A DNA stretch of 8,706 nucleotides from Nitrospira sp. (GTDB lineage Bacteria; Nitrospirota; JACRHL01): positions 1-8,706 of the forward strand of contig JALWRU010000057.1 of NCBI GenBank assembly GCA_026994095.1. The letters are read 5' to 3'. A model generated the notes under the pieces. That model did no database searches and had not been told where the DNA came from. It worked only from the letters and a program-made list of their open reading frames with translations. A program made the translations under genes and the position numbers. Positions 1 to 6,342 of this stretch are shown here, piece by piece. Each line of letters starts with the position of its first letter. Within the stretch, counting starts at the first letter, position 1.

Positions 1-117
1 GCCCGCAAGGACAAGGACTTTGCCCGTTCCGACGCCATTCGTGACGAATTGAACGCAGCCGGTGTGGTCATCAAGGACGGCCCGGAAGGCACCACTTGGG
101 AGTGGCAGGTGGGGTAG
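1..117 (+). CDS. cysS: Cysteinyl-tRNA synthetase, C-terminal end (partial)
   Basis: This is the 3' end of a gene that starts before the window; 38 codons and a TAG stop are visible. The enzyme is a cytoplasmic class I synthetase that charges tRNA-Cys with cysteine. The visible peptide has the pattern ARKxKDFxxSDAIRDEL, then a short Gly-Val-Val-Ile strand, then DGPxGTTW. This matches the C-terminal tRNA-anticodon-binding end of bacterial CysS; E. coli CysS ends in a very similar DGPQGTTW segment followed by a few residues. No catalytic motif (HIGH or KMSKS) lies in the window, so the call rests on this tail alone. The next gene follows after 111 bp (or 60 bp if its earlier start is used), with no clear terminator between them. 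Confidence 0.88.
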   Translation, partial: ARKDKDFARSDAIRDELNAAGVVIKDGPEGTTWEWQVG

Positions 118-217
118 GTTTAAGAGTTCAACCGGGCACGGATTCACCTGACACCCTGTGATGACCGAAAAGAGGGCTTGGACCGTTCCCCCGAGGGTGT
201 TGATCGCCTGTTGCTGT

Positions 218-221
218 GGAG
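218..221 (+). promoter_or_regulatory. Ribosome binding site that favours the GTG start of the DUF898 gene
   Basis: GGAG lies 7 nt before GTG 229, a good Shine-Dalgarno spacing. The alternative start, TTG 178, is preceded by AGAGGG with only 1 nt between, which is too close to work well. This decides the start in favour of 229. Confidence 0.5.
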
Positions 222-228
222 TCTGCCC

Positions 229-1518
229 GTGCAATCCAAACTCTTCCCCCCCCCGTCTGAAGAAGAGCCCCCCAAACCCTCCAAAGGCGCCCTCTATTCT
301 GGTCCGCTGGCGGACTACGGCAATACCTCGGCACACCCACTGCCCAAGAATGCCAAGCTCCCGTGGGAGAAGGAACCGGCCGACCGCCCAACCGTTACAG
401 ATGGAGTCGCCGCTGATCAGGACGGACCACCTCACCCCCCGCCACCTGATGACCAAAACGAACCGGCGCTCCCCCCCTCCGATGAGCCACCGTCGTTTCA
501 GTTCACCGGTACCGGCGAGGAATTCTTCCGTATCTGGATCGTCAACATCTGCCTGACCATCCTGACCCTGGGCCTGTATTCGGCCTGGGCCACGGTGCGG
601 ACACGTCGTTATTTTTATGGCCACACCAGTCTGGCGGGCTCCAGCTTTGACTACCTGGCCACCCCGCAGAGTATTTTGCGCGGGCGGGTGGTGGTCGGCA
701 TACTGGTGCTGTTATACATCATCGCCATCACTTGGTTACCGGCGATGGAACTGGTATTCTGGGGTATTCTGGCGGTGGCGCTGCCGTGGGTGGTCATCCG
801 TGCCATGCGGTTTAAAACCACCAATAGTGCATGGCGTAATATCCGCTTTCGGTTCGATGCCCAGTATGCGGAGGCTTGGCGGGTGTTTGTTGGCAACGCC
901 ATTCTGTCGGCACTCACCATTGGGCTGGCCTTTCCCTATTTTGTCTATCGCAAGCAGACCTTTTTGCTGGAACACTGTCAACTGGGCGACAGCCATTTTC
1001 GGGTGGCGCTGGGACCGCGCCCTTACTACAGGGTTTATGGTATTGCGGTCGTGGCCTGGGCCGTTGCGCTGGGACTGGGGATATTACTGGCACTGCCCAC
1101 CGGTCAATTGGTCACCGCCAGTACCGTCCAGTCCCAATCGGCCAACTGGATGGACATGATCTCGGCCTTGCTGGCGGTGGTAGTGGTCACCGGTACCAGC
1201 TTCTGGGTGGCCTCCTTCGTCCAGAGCCAGACCACCAACCTGCTGTGGAACCACGCCGCCATTAATGAACACCGCTTCAGTTCCCGCCTGGAGGTCCTGC
1301 CATTGATGCGATTGAACATCGTTAATGCGATGGCTGTACTCATCTCCTTTGGCCTGTTGATACCGTGGGCCAAGGTCCGTTCCACCCGCTATCGTATTGA
1401 ACAGATGCGCCTGCTTGCAGTCGGCTCGCTGGATCAGTTCAGCGGCTCAAACGACACCGATCACCGCGCTGTCGGCTCTGAACTGGAGCAGGTCATGGAG
1501 ATCGACCTGGGCCTCTAA
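229..1518 (+). CDS. DUF898 (YjgN-type) multi-pass inner-membrane protein with proline-rich N-terminus
   Basis: The product is 429 residues from GTG 229; TTG 178 would give 446. Residues 1-88 are hydrophilic and rich in Pro, Glu and Asp, with no signal peptide. The DUF898 region starts near residue 90 with FQFTGTGEEFFRIWIVN and runs to about 390. I see roughly seven hydrophobic segments, near 101-121, 153-171, 173-191, 219-239, 269-289, 311-331 and 363-380. A similar unit occurs three times: an Asn, a hydrophobic helix, Gly-Leu, Trp/Pro, an Arg, then Tyr/Phe (LTLGLYSAW, LTIGLAFPY, ISFGLLIPW). The protein should sit in the inner membrane. The family has no defined biochemical function that I know of. 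The protease gene 39 bp downstream is probably in the same operon. A run of nine C (246-254) lies six codons after the GTG. Family assignment is firm; function is unknown. Confidence 0.85.
   Translation: MQSKLFPPPSEEEPPKPSKGALYSGPLADYGNTSAHPLPKNAKLPWEKEPADRPTVTDGVAADQDGPPHPPPPDDQNEPALPPSDEPPSFQFTGTGEEFFRIWIVNICLTILTLGLYSAWATVRTRRYFYGHTSLAGSSFDYLATPQSILRGRVVVGILVLLYIIAITWLPAMELVFWGILAVALPWVVIRAMRFKTTNSAWRNIRFRFDAQYAEAWRVFVGNAILSALTIGLAFPYFVYRKQTFLLEHCQLGDSHFRVALGPRPYYRVYGIAVVAWAVALGLGILLALPTGQLVTASTVQSQSANWMDMISALLAVVVVTGTSFWVASFVQSQTTNLLWNHAAINEHRFSSRLEVLPLMRLNIVNAMAVLISFGLLIPWAKVRSTRYRIEQMRLLAVGSLDQFSGSNDTDHRAVGSELEQVMEIDLGL
246..254 (+). repeat. C9 homopolymer inside the 5' end of the DUF898 gene
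   Basis: Nine consecutive C occur 17 nt after the GTG start codon and encode part of Phe-Pro-Pro-Pro. Shorter runs of C follow in the same proline-rich region (C6 at 435-440 and C7 at 471-477). Tracts of this length can slip during replication or be miscounted in sequencing. The reading frame as given is intact through the DUF898 domain. Confidence 0.9.
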
Positions 1519-1557
1519 TCCCGTGGGAACCACGCCATTCAACTAAACGCCCGCTAT

Positions 1558-2580
1558 ATGGACGGTCGCACCTCCGAGTCCCGCCCGGTACAGGTGCGCT
1601 TGTCACCACCGGATACCCTGTGGCTGGACGGGCTAGGCACCACCCGGCGCTTTACCCTCGATCAGGTGCAGATCGGCGACCGGCTGGGCACCATGCCGCG
1701 CTCCTTCACCCTGCCGGATGGCGCACGGCTGGAGATCGACGACAACGACCGCGTTGATGCGGCGCTGGCTGAGATCGGCTACTTCTCCCGCATGACACTG
1801 GTGGCCCGCCTTGAAGGGCGCTACCGATGGGTGGTCATCGCCACGCTGGTCACACTCGCTATATTAGGCCCGTCCGTTGCCTACGGCATTCCGTGGCTGT
1901 CCAGGCAGGTGGCCGAACGACTGCCACCGGAGACCGACCGGTACATCTCCAGCAACGGCCTTCGGTTCATGGACCAGGGTCTGCTTGACCCAACCGATTT
2001 AACGCCGCTGGAGCAGCGCCGTATGGAACGCCTGTTTGCTCAGGTTACGCAGGATACCGACCCCCGCTTTACGTTTGAACTGGCCCTGCGCAGCAGTAAA
2101 CAGATGGAGGCCAACGCCTTCGCCCTCCCCGGTGGCACCATTGTGGTGCTGGATGATCTGGTGGCCCTGGCCCAAAGCGACGATGAAATTCTGGCCGTGC
2201 TGGCCCACGAAGCAGGCCATGTGATTCACCGCCACACCCTGCGCCAGATTCTGCAAGCCAGTGCCATTTCGTTGCTGCTCAGCGCCATCACCGCTGACGT
2301 GGGGAGCGCCATGAACATCGCTGTGGCGCTGCCGACCATCCTGGTGGACTCCAGCTACTCCCGCGCCTTTGAAAACGAGGCCGACAGCTATGCCGGGAAG
2401 TGGATGGCCGAGCAGGACAAAGACCCGCTGGCACTCACCCGCCTGTTGGCGCGGATGGAGAACGCCTCAAACGACAAAGATGGCAATGAAAACAGCGCCC
2501 AGTCAGGCCTCTCCAATTATCTGTCCAGCCACCCGTCCACATCTGCCAGAGAACAGGCGCTTGAGCAGCTGACCGATTAG
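1558..2580 (+). CDS. Membrane-anchored M48-family zinc metalloprotease
   Basis: The 340-residue product is a zinc-dependent endopeptidase of family M48 (the HtpX/Ste24/BepA/Oma1 group). Residues 1-85 form a small domain predicted to be beta-rich (VQVRLSPPDTLWLDG, then RFTLDQVQIGDRLG). It may be the domain Pfam calls DUF7092; this is from memory and unchecked. Residues 90-112 are one transmembrane segment preceded by RLEGRYR, which suggests the N-terminus is inside and the protease domain outside. The catalytic domain has NAFALPGG (186-193), HEAGH (217-221), ENEAD (272-276, with the third zinc-ligand Glu) and a C-terminal SSHPSTSAREQAL. A hydrophobic stretch at 231-262 after HEAGH may contact the membrane. 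ATG 1558 has a poor ribosome binding site; an ATT at 1537 behind GGGA (1525-1528) is a remote alternative. The gene lies 39 bp after the DUF898 gene. Substrate unknown. Confidence 0.9.
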   Translation: MDGRTSESRPVQVRLSPPDTLWLDGLGTTRRFTLDQVQIGDRLGTMPRSFTLPDGARLEIDDNDRVDAALAEIGYFSRMTLVARLEGRYRWVVIATLVTLAILGPSVAYGIPWLSRQVAERLPPETDRYISSNGLRFMDQGLLDPTDLTPLEQRRMERLFAQVTQDTDPRFTFELALRSSKQMEANAFALPGGTIVVLDDLVALAQSDDEILAVLAHEAGHVIHRHTLRQILQASAISLLLSAITADVGSAMNIAVALPTILVDSSYSRAFENEADSYAGKWMAEQDKDPLALTRLLARMENASNDKDGNENSAQSGLSNYLSSHPSTSAREQALEQLTD

Positions 2581-2584
2581 GCCC

Positions 2585-4444
2585 TTAAGCCACCCCCGGC
2601 GTACGACGCATGGTGCGGCTGCGGATCTCCTCGGTCACCTGGCTGACAAAATCATCGATCGGCAGGGTCTCCTGCGCCTCTTCGCCATAGCGGCGCACGG
2701 TCACGGTACCGTCGGTCTGCTCCTGCTCACCGACCACCAGCAGGATGGGGATCTTGCTGGTCACTGCCGCACGGACCTTTTTGCCCACCTTGTCGTCAGA
2801 ACGATCGACCTCCACCCGTACCAGCGCGCCCCGGAGGGTCCGCTCCAGCGTATCGGCATAGCCCACAAAGCGTTCACTGATCGGCAGCACCCGCACCTGC
2901 ACCGGTGCCAGCCAGGTGGGGAAGGCGCCACCGAAATGCTCGATCAGGTAGGCGATAAAGCGCTCGTGGGTGCCCAGGGGTGCCCGATGGATGATGTAGG
3001 GGTGGTGCTCCTGCCCGTCCGCACCGGTATAGGTCAGGTCCATGCGGTCCGACTGGGGCACGGCAAAATCGAGCTGGTTGGTGGAAAAGGTCTCCTCACG
3101 GCCGGTCACGGTGCGAAACTGCACGTCGATTTTAGGGCCGTAGAAGGCCGCCTCTCCGCGCACTTCGGTAAAGGGCAGGCCGGACTTCTCCATGGCCTTT
3201 CTCACCAGCGATTCGGTGCGTTCCCACGCCTCCGGCTGGTTGACGTACTTCTGCTTGCCCCTGGGGTCGTCCGGATCCCACAGGGACAGGCGCATGTAGT
3301 AGTCGGTGATGCTCAACAGCTCAAAGTAGCGGGCGTGCATCTGCATGACCGCAATAAACTCTTCTTCGATCTGCGCTTCGGTGCAGTAGATGTGGGCGTC
3401 GTTCATACACATGCCACGCACCCGCAGCAAGCCGGAAAGCGCTCCGTGGTCCTCGAACCGATAGACCTGACCATACTCGGCCAGCCGCAGCGGCAGGTCC
3501 CGGTAGGAGCGGGGACGGGCGGCAAAGATGCGGTGGTGGTGGGGGCAGTTCATGGGTTTGAGGTAGTAGGTCTCCTTGACCTCCTCACCGCTCTCCCCGG
3601 CCTCCTCCAGCACCATGGGCGGGTACATGTCGTCTTTGTAGTACGGCAGATGGCCCGACTGGTGATACAGCCCATCCAGGGTCACGTGGGGGGTGCTGAC
3701 CCGCTGATACCCGTCCTTGAACTCCTCCTCCCGTGCCAGCTTCTCCAACTCGTCACGGATGGCCGTACCGTGGGGTAACCACAGGGGCAGCCCCTTGCCC
3801 ACCATCGGATCGATGGTATACAGATCCAGTTGCGGACCCAATTTTTTGTGGTCGCGTTTGAGCCCCTCCTGATACCGCTTCACGTGGGTTTCCAAGACCT
3901 CTTTGGACTCGAACGCCCACGCATAGATGCGGGTCATCATGCGGTTGCGCTCGTCACCACGCCAATAGGCCCCGGCAGTTGCCCGAATTTTAAAACAGCC
4001 TTTGGGAATCTTGCCGGTGTGCTCTACATGGGGCCCGTCACACATATCGACAAACGGACCGGACTCATAAAATCCCAGTTCGGTCAGATTGTGTTTTTGC
4101 GCCAGCTCCTCCGCATATTCCGCCTTGTAGGGCTCCCCCATTTCGTTCAAACGGGCCAGGGCATCTGGCAGAGACAGGTCCTCCCGCTCAAACTTCTGGT
4201 TACGCTTCAGGATATGGCGCATGCGCTTTTCCAGTTCACCAAAATCGTCTGGACCGATCGGCTCTGACAGCACAAAATCGTAGTAGAAGCCGTCGTCGAT
4301 GGGCGGCCCAAAGCCGCGCAAACTGCCCGGTCGCATCTCCAGGACCGCCTGCGCCAACACGTGGGCCAGGGAGTGGCGCACCCGATAGAGCGGGTCATCG
4401 TTGTTGCGGTCGCCCAGGGCGGTATCGATTGCCTGATTTGTCAT
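2585..4444 (-). CDS. thrS: Threonyl-tRNA synthetase lacking the TGS domain
   Basis: This cytoplasmic class II synthetase charges tRNA-Thr. The 619-residue protein begins directly with the N2 editing domain. Editing residues are H24 and H28 (RHSLAHVL) and C135 and H139 (DMCDGPHV), matching E. coli H73/H77/C182/H186. The catalytic core carries the zinc ligands C300 (KPMNCP), H351 (NDAHIYC) and H486 (IIHRAPLG). The C300-to-H351 spacing equals that of E. coli C334-H385. Motif 2 reads RVRGMCMNDAH instead of the RVRGFTQDDAH of E. coli. The anticodon-binding domain runs from about FPTWLAPVQV (508-517) to the end. E. coli ThrS is 642 residues and begins with a roughly 60-residue TGS domain that is absent here. 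An in-frame TAG at 4484-4486, 13 codons upstream, excludes a missed longer start. The ribosome binding site is weak. No infC follows, since the protease gene faces it from 4 bp away. Confidence 0.96.
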   Translation of the reverse strand: MTNQAIDTALGDRNNDDPLYRVRHSLAHVLAQAVLEMRPGSLRGFGPPIDDGFYYDFVLSEPIGPDDFGELEKRMRHILKRNQKFEREDLSLPDALARLNEMGEPYKAEYAEELAQKHNLTELGFYESGPFVDMCDGPHVEHTGKIPKGCFKIRATAGAYWRGDERNRMMTRIYAWAFESKEVLETHVKRYQEGLKRDHKKLGPQLDLYTIDPMVGKGLPLWLPHGTAIRDELEKLAREEEFKDGYQRVSTPHVTLDGLYHQSGHLPYYKDDMYPPMVLEEAGESGEEVKETYYLKPMNCPHHHRIFAARPRSYRDLPLRLAEYGQVYRFEDHGALSGLLRVRGMCMNDAHIYCTEAQIEEEFIAVMQMHARYFELLSITDYYMRLSLWDPDDPRGKQKYVNQPEAWERTESLVRKAMEKSGLPFTEVRGEAAFYGPKIDVQFRTVTGREETFSTNQLDFAVPQSDRMDLTYTGADGQEHHPYIIHRAPLGTHERFIAYLIEHFGGAFPTWLAPVQVRVLPISERFVGYADTLERTLRGALVRVEVDRSDDKVGKKVRAAVTSKIPILLVVGEQEQTDGTVTVRRYGEEAQETLPIDDFVSQVTEEIRSRTMRRTPGVA

Positions 4445-4497
4445 AGTCCGGTCGTACCTGATGGTGCTGGAGTGGATCGGACCCTACCGATGCGGCA

Positions 4498-4532
4498 AGG
4501 CCCGCGCCGTACGCCCAGGCGACGGCGGGCCT
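4498..4532 (-). promoter_or_regulatory. GC-rich imperfect hairpin in the thrS leader
   Basis: AGGCCCG (4498-4504) pairs with CGGGCCT (4526-4532), and CCGT (4507-4510) pairs with ACGG (4522-4525). A 2-nt bulge lies at 4505-4506 and the apical loop has 11 nt. Eleven base pairs, mostly G-C, should form in RNA. No T-run follows on either strand, so it is not a standard intrinsic terminator. It lies 54 nt before the thrS start codon. E. coli thrS is autoregulated through leader structures, so a regulatory role is possible, but the shape here does not obviously mimic a tRNA-Thr anticodon arm. Confidence 0.45.
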
Positions 4533-4607
4533 ATGATACGGATTTTGACCGGTACAGGCACCCGCAAAACCGGACGTCTGCCTGATTTATCTGAATTTGG
4601 TTGGTAG

Positions 4608-4635
4608 CCCGGCGTAACAGGTCAACAGCGCCGGG
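4608..4635. repeat. 7-bp inverted repeat downstream of cheB
   Basis: CCCGGCG (4608-4614) is the reverse complement of CGCCGGG (4629-4635), with a 14-nt loop. It lies about 33 nt after the cheB stop codon. It could slow or end transcription of the chemotaxis operon, but no U-tract follows, so calling it a terminator would be a guess. Confidence 0.4.
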
Positions 4636-4654
4636 GTAATCTCCGGGGTAACGT
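4631..4654. repeat. 12-bp tandem repeat, two copies
   Basis: CCGGGGTAATCT is followed directly by CCGGGGTAACGT, matching at 10 of 12 positions with nine consecutive identical bases. The first copy overlaps the right arm of the neighbouring inverted repeat. It could be a chance duplication or a protein-binding site. Confidence 0.5.
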
Positions 4655-4667
4655 CGGTGATTCCCGG

Positions 4668-5723
4668 TCAGCGTTGTGCGAGCAAGCTCAGCAGTGCGGC
4701 AGGGATGTCCTGCAACGAGCAGACCTGATCGATTTTACCAGTCTCAAAGGCGGCACGGGGCATGCCGTAAATCACACTACTGGCTTCATCCTGAGCCACC
4801 GTGCGTGCGCCTACGCCTTTCAATGAGGCGATACCCTCGGCACCATCGTGACCCATGCCGGTGAGCACAGCGGCCACCGACTCGGCTGCCAGCACCGCAG
4901 GGACCGAGGCAAACAGGACATCTACCGCCGGTTTTTGATGGCATACCGGCGCGCTGTCTTGCAGACGCACCCGCATGGCGTTGGGTGTACCGTCCACCAC
5001 CATGTGGAAGCCGCCCGGTGCGACCAGCGCTACCCCCTGCATCACCGGGTCACCGTCCTTGGCCTCCCGTACTTCCATGGCAGAGATCTGGTTTAACGAC
5101 TCGGCAAAGGTACGGGTAAAGTTGGCAGGCATGTGCTGCACTACCAGCGTCCCGGGGGTATTGGACGGCAGCTCGGAGAACACCTGACGGAGGGCCTCGG
5201 TGCCCCCTGTTGAGGCCCCCAGCAATAGCAGGTGGCGAACAAAATCCCGTTGATGGGTCGTGGTGGATGCGGGCAGGTTACGCTCGGTTTTTGAAATCAC
5301 ACCACTGCGCTGCTGGGCCTGCACATCGGCGCGCGCAGCCGCCCGGATCTTGTTGGCCAGATCTGCGCCCAATTCACGCAGGCCGTTAATTGTGGCCGGT
5401 TTCCCCATTACATCGATGGCCCCTTTGGACAGGGCCTGCATGGCCATTTCACCACCGTGCTGGGTCAATGAACTCAACATGACCACCGGCAAGGGGTGCT
5501 TGGCCATCAATTTTTCTAAAAAGGTGATGCCGTCCATTCGCGGCATCTCAATATCCAGTGTCAGCACATCCGGCTTTTCTGCCAGAATCATATCGCGGGC
5601 TTCAAATGCGTCCCGCGCACAGCCCAGCAAGTCGATGTCGTCAATGGGGTTCAAGGCATCGGTCAGCACCTTGCGCACCAGCGCTGAGTCGTCAACGCAC
5701 AATACCTTGATAGATGTATCCAT
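4668..5723 (-). CDS. cheB: Chemotaxis methylesterase/glutamine deamidase CheB
   Basis: The 351-residue protein removes methyl groups from receptor glutamates and can deamidate receptor glutamines, resetting chemoreceptors after stimulation. Residues 1-125 are a response-regulator receiver domain with acidic D11-D12, phosphoacceptor D57 (LTLDIEMPRMDG) and K108 (GKPA). A linker of about 35 residues follows. The methylesterase domain has the catalytic triad S171 (GASTGG), H197 (VVQHMP) and D293 (GMGHDGA), matching E. coli S164/H190/D286. Length is normal for the family. I chose ATG 5721-5723 because the receiver domain begins there (MDTSIKVLCVDDS) and AGGAG (5735-5739, - strand) lies 11 nt upstream; the open frame upstream is only antisense-like overlap with cheD. 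The cheD stop codon is 2 bp upstream, so the two are probably translationally coupled. CheA, its phosphodonor, is not in the window. Confidence 0.97.
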   Translation of the reverse strand: MDTSIKVLCVDDSALVRKVLTDALNPIDDIDLLGCARDAFEARDMILAEKPDVLTLDIEMPRMDGITFLEKLMAKHPLPVVMLSSLTQHGGEMAMQALSKGAIDVMGKPATINGLRELGADLANKIRAAARADVQAQQRSGVISKTERNLPASTTTHQRDFVRHLLLLGASTGGTEALRQVFSELPSNTPGTLVVQHMPANFTRTFAESLNQISAMEVREAKDGDPVMQGVALVAPGGFHMVVDGTPNAMRVRLQDSAPVCHQKPAVDVLFASVPAVLAAESVAAVLTGMGHDGAEGIASLKGVGARTVAQDEASSVIYGMPRAAFETGKIDQVCSLQDIPAALLSLLAQR

Positions 5724-5725
5724 GC

Positions 5726-6313
5726 TTATGCCCGCTCCTGTTTGCGTATGGATGCACCAGGTACGGTCACCCGCATCATCGGCTGCACACGCCCGCCTTT
5801 CAGTGCCACGGGAGGTTTGCCGCTCTCTTTGACCCATACCTGTCCGCTGGCAATCTCCAGAAATACCGACCGACCGGTCGAACCGCCCACCGCCACGGCT
5901 TGATAGGGAATCCGTTTGCCCTCCAACCACCCTTTGGCGGTGGCCAGATTGCGTGCGCCCACAGCAAACCCCGACAGATTCTCCGATACCTGTGCACAGC
6001 CAAACAGGCGGATGACCGAGTGCTCACGGCGGGCGCCCAAGTGGTGAGCTGCTGCCAGAAACAGCGGCAAACCCATGTCCACAAAACGCCATGGGTTTTC
6101 TGCCGGCTCTCCGCTGGCAAGCTGGTTTTCGGGCAATACCGCGTGCAGAATCCCCCCCACACCGCTTTCCGGATCGTACACCGTAACACCGAGGCACGAG
6201 CCCAGGTTGCTGGTGACGATAACGTCAGCCGGGTTATCACTCACTGCCATGTCACCGATAATCACCGTCCTGGTGGGAATTGGAACACGCAGTGACTGTT
6301 TGAGGTCAACCAT
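5726..6313 (-). CDS. cheD: Chemoreceptor glutamine deamidase CheD
   Basis: The 195-residue cytoplasmic enzyme converts specific receptor glutamines to glutamates, making them available for methylation and tuning receptor activity. Catalytic residues are T34, C40 (NLGSCLGV) and H57 (GGILHAVLP). The T-C and C-H spacings of 6 and 17 are the same as in Thermotoga CheD (T21, C27, H44). Further family marks are the ENP...FVDMG segment (72-81), FGCAQ (104-108), NLATAK (122-127) and GGSTGR (143-148). Length is typical to slightly long; the extra residues are at the C-terminus (after about 180), are basic and have no clear role. The gene starts 29 bp after mcp and ends 2 bp before cheB. The ribosome binding site is weak. 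No CheC partner is seen in the window. Confidence 0.95.
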   Translation of the reverse strand: MVDLKQSLRVPIPTRTVIIGDMAVSDNPADVIVTSNLGSCLGVTVYDPESGVGGILHAVLPENQLASGEPAENPWRFVDMGLPLFLAAAHHLGARREHSVIRLFGCAQVSENLSGFAVGARNLATAKGWLEGKRIPYQAVAVGGSTGRSVFLEIASGQVWVKESGKPPVALKGGRVQPMMRVTVPGASIRKQERA

Positions 6314-6342
6314 TGGCAGCTTGCTCTTGATCCAGCCTGCGA

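Larger units (their letters stand above)
4445..4667. other. Intergenic region between cheB and thrS (thrS leader)
   Basis: These 223 bp carry no convincing gene, and no TGS-like coding sequence could be found upstream of thrS. Read on the - strand, the region runs from the end of cheB to the start of thrS. It holds a 12-bp tandem repeat, a 7-bp inverted repeat, a strong imperfect hairpin and a weak pairing (GTCCG 4446-4450 with CGGAC 4478-4482) that would surround the thrS translation start region. A possible -10 box, TATCAT on the - strand (4533-4538), has no good -35 at normal spacing, so the thrS promoter is not firmly placed. Confidence 0.6.

Noticed and set aside
158..556. Open frame starting GTG 158/ATG 161, out of frame with the DUF898 gene
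   Set aside because: The translation (Cys- and Pro-rich, no pattern) is not protein-like, and it overlaps the better-supported frame. I considered a miscount of the C9 run joining the two frames, but the upstream part adds nothing recognisable.
2936..3778. Long open frame (280 codons) on the + strand, opposite thrS
   Set aside because: It lies entirely antisense to a well-supported thrS and its translation shows no recognisable motifs. GC-rich coding DNA commonly leaves such frames open on the other strand.
4498..4532. Hairpin as an intrinsic terminator for cheB
   Set aside because: No U-rich tract follows on either strand and it lies more than 130 nt after the cheB stop. It is kept as a leader structure only.
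4445..4667. T-box riboswitch controlling thrS
   Set aside because: I found no T-box core sequence and no terminator/antiterminator pair. T-boxes are mainly found in Firmicutes and relatives, while this context is proteobacterial.
5872..5881. Palindrome CGACCGGTCG
   Set aside because: It lies inside cheD coding sequence, is short, and short palindromes of this kind are expected by chance in GC-rich DNA.
5724..5930. 69-codon upstream extension of cheB
   Set aside because: It would overlap cheD in another frame. The receiver domain begins at the internal ATG 5721-5723, and the extension has no domain character.
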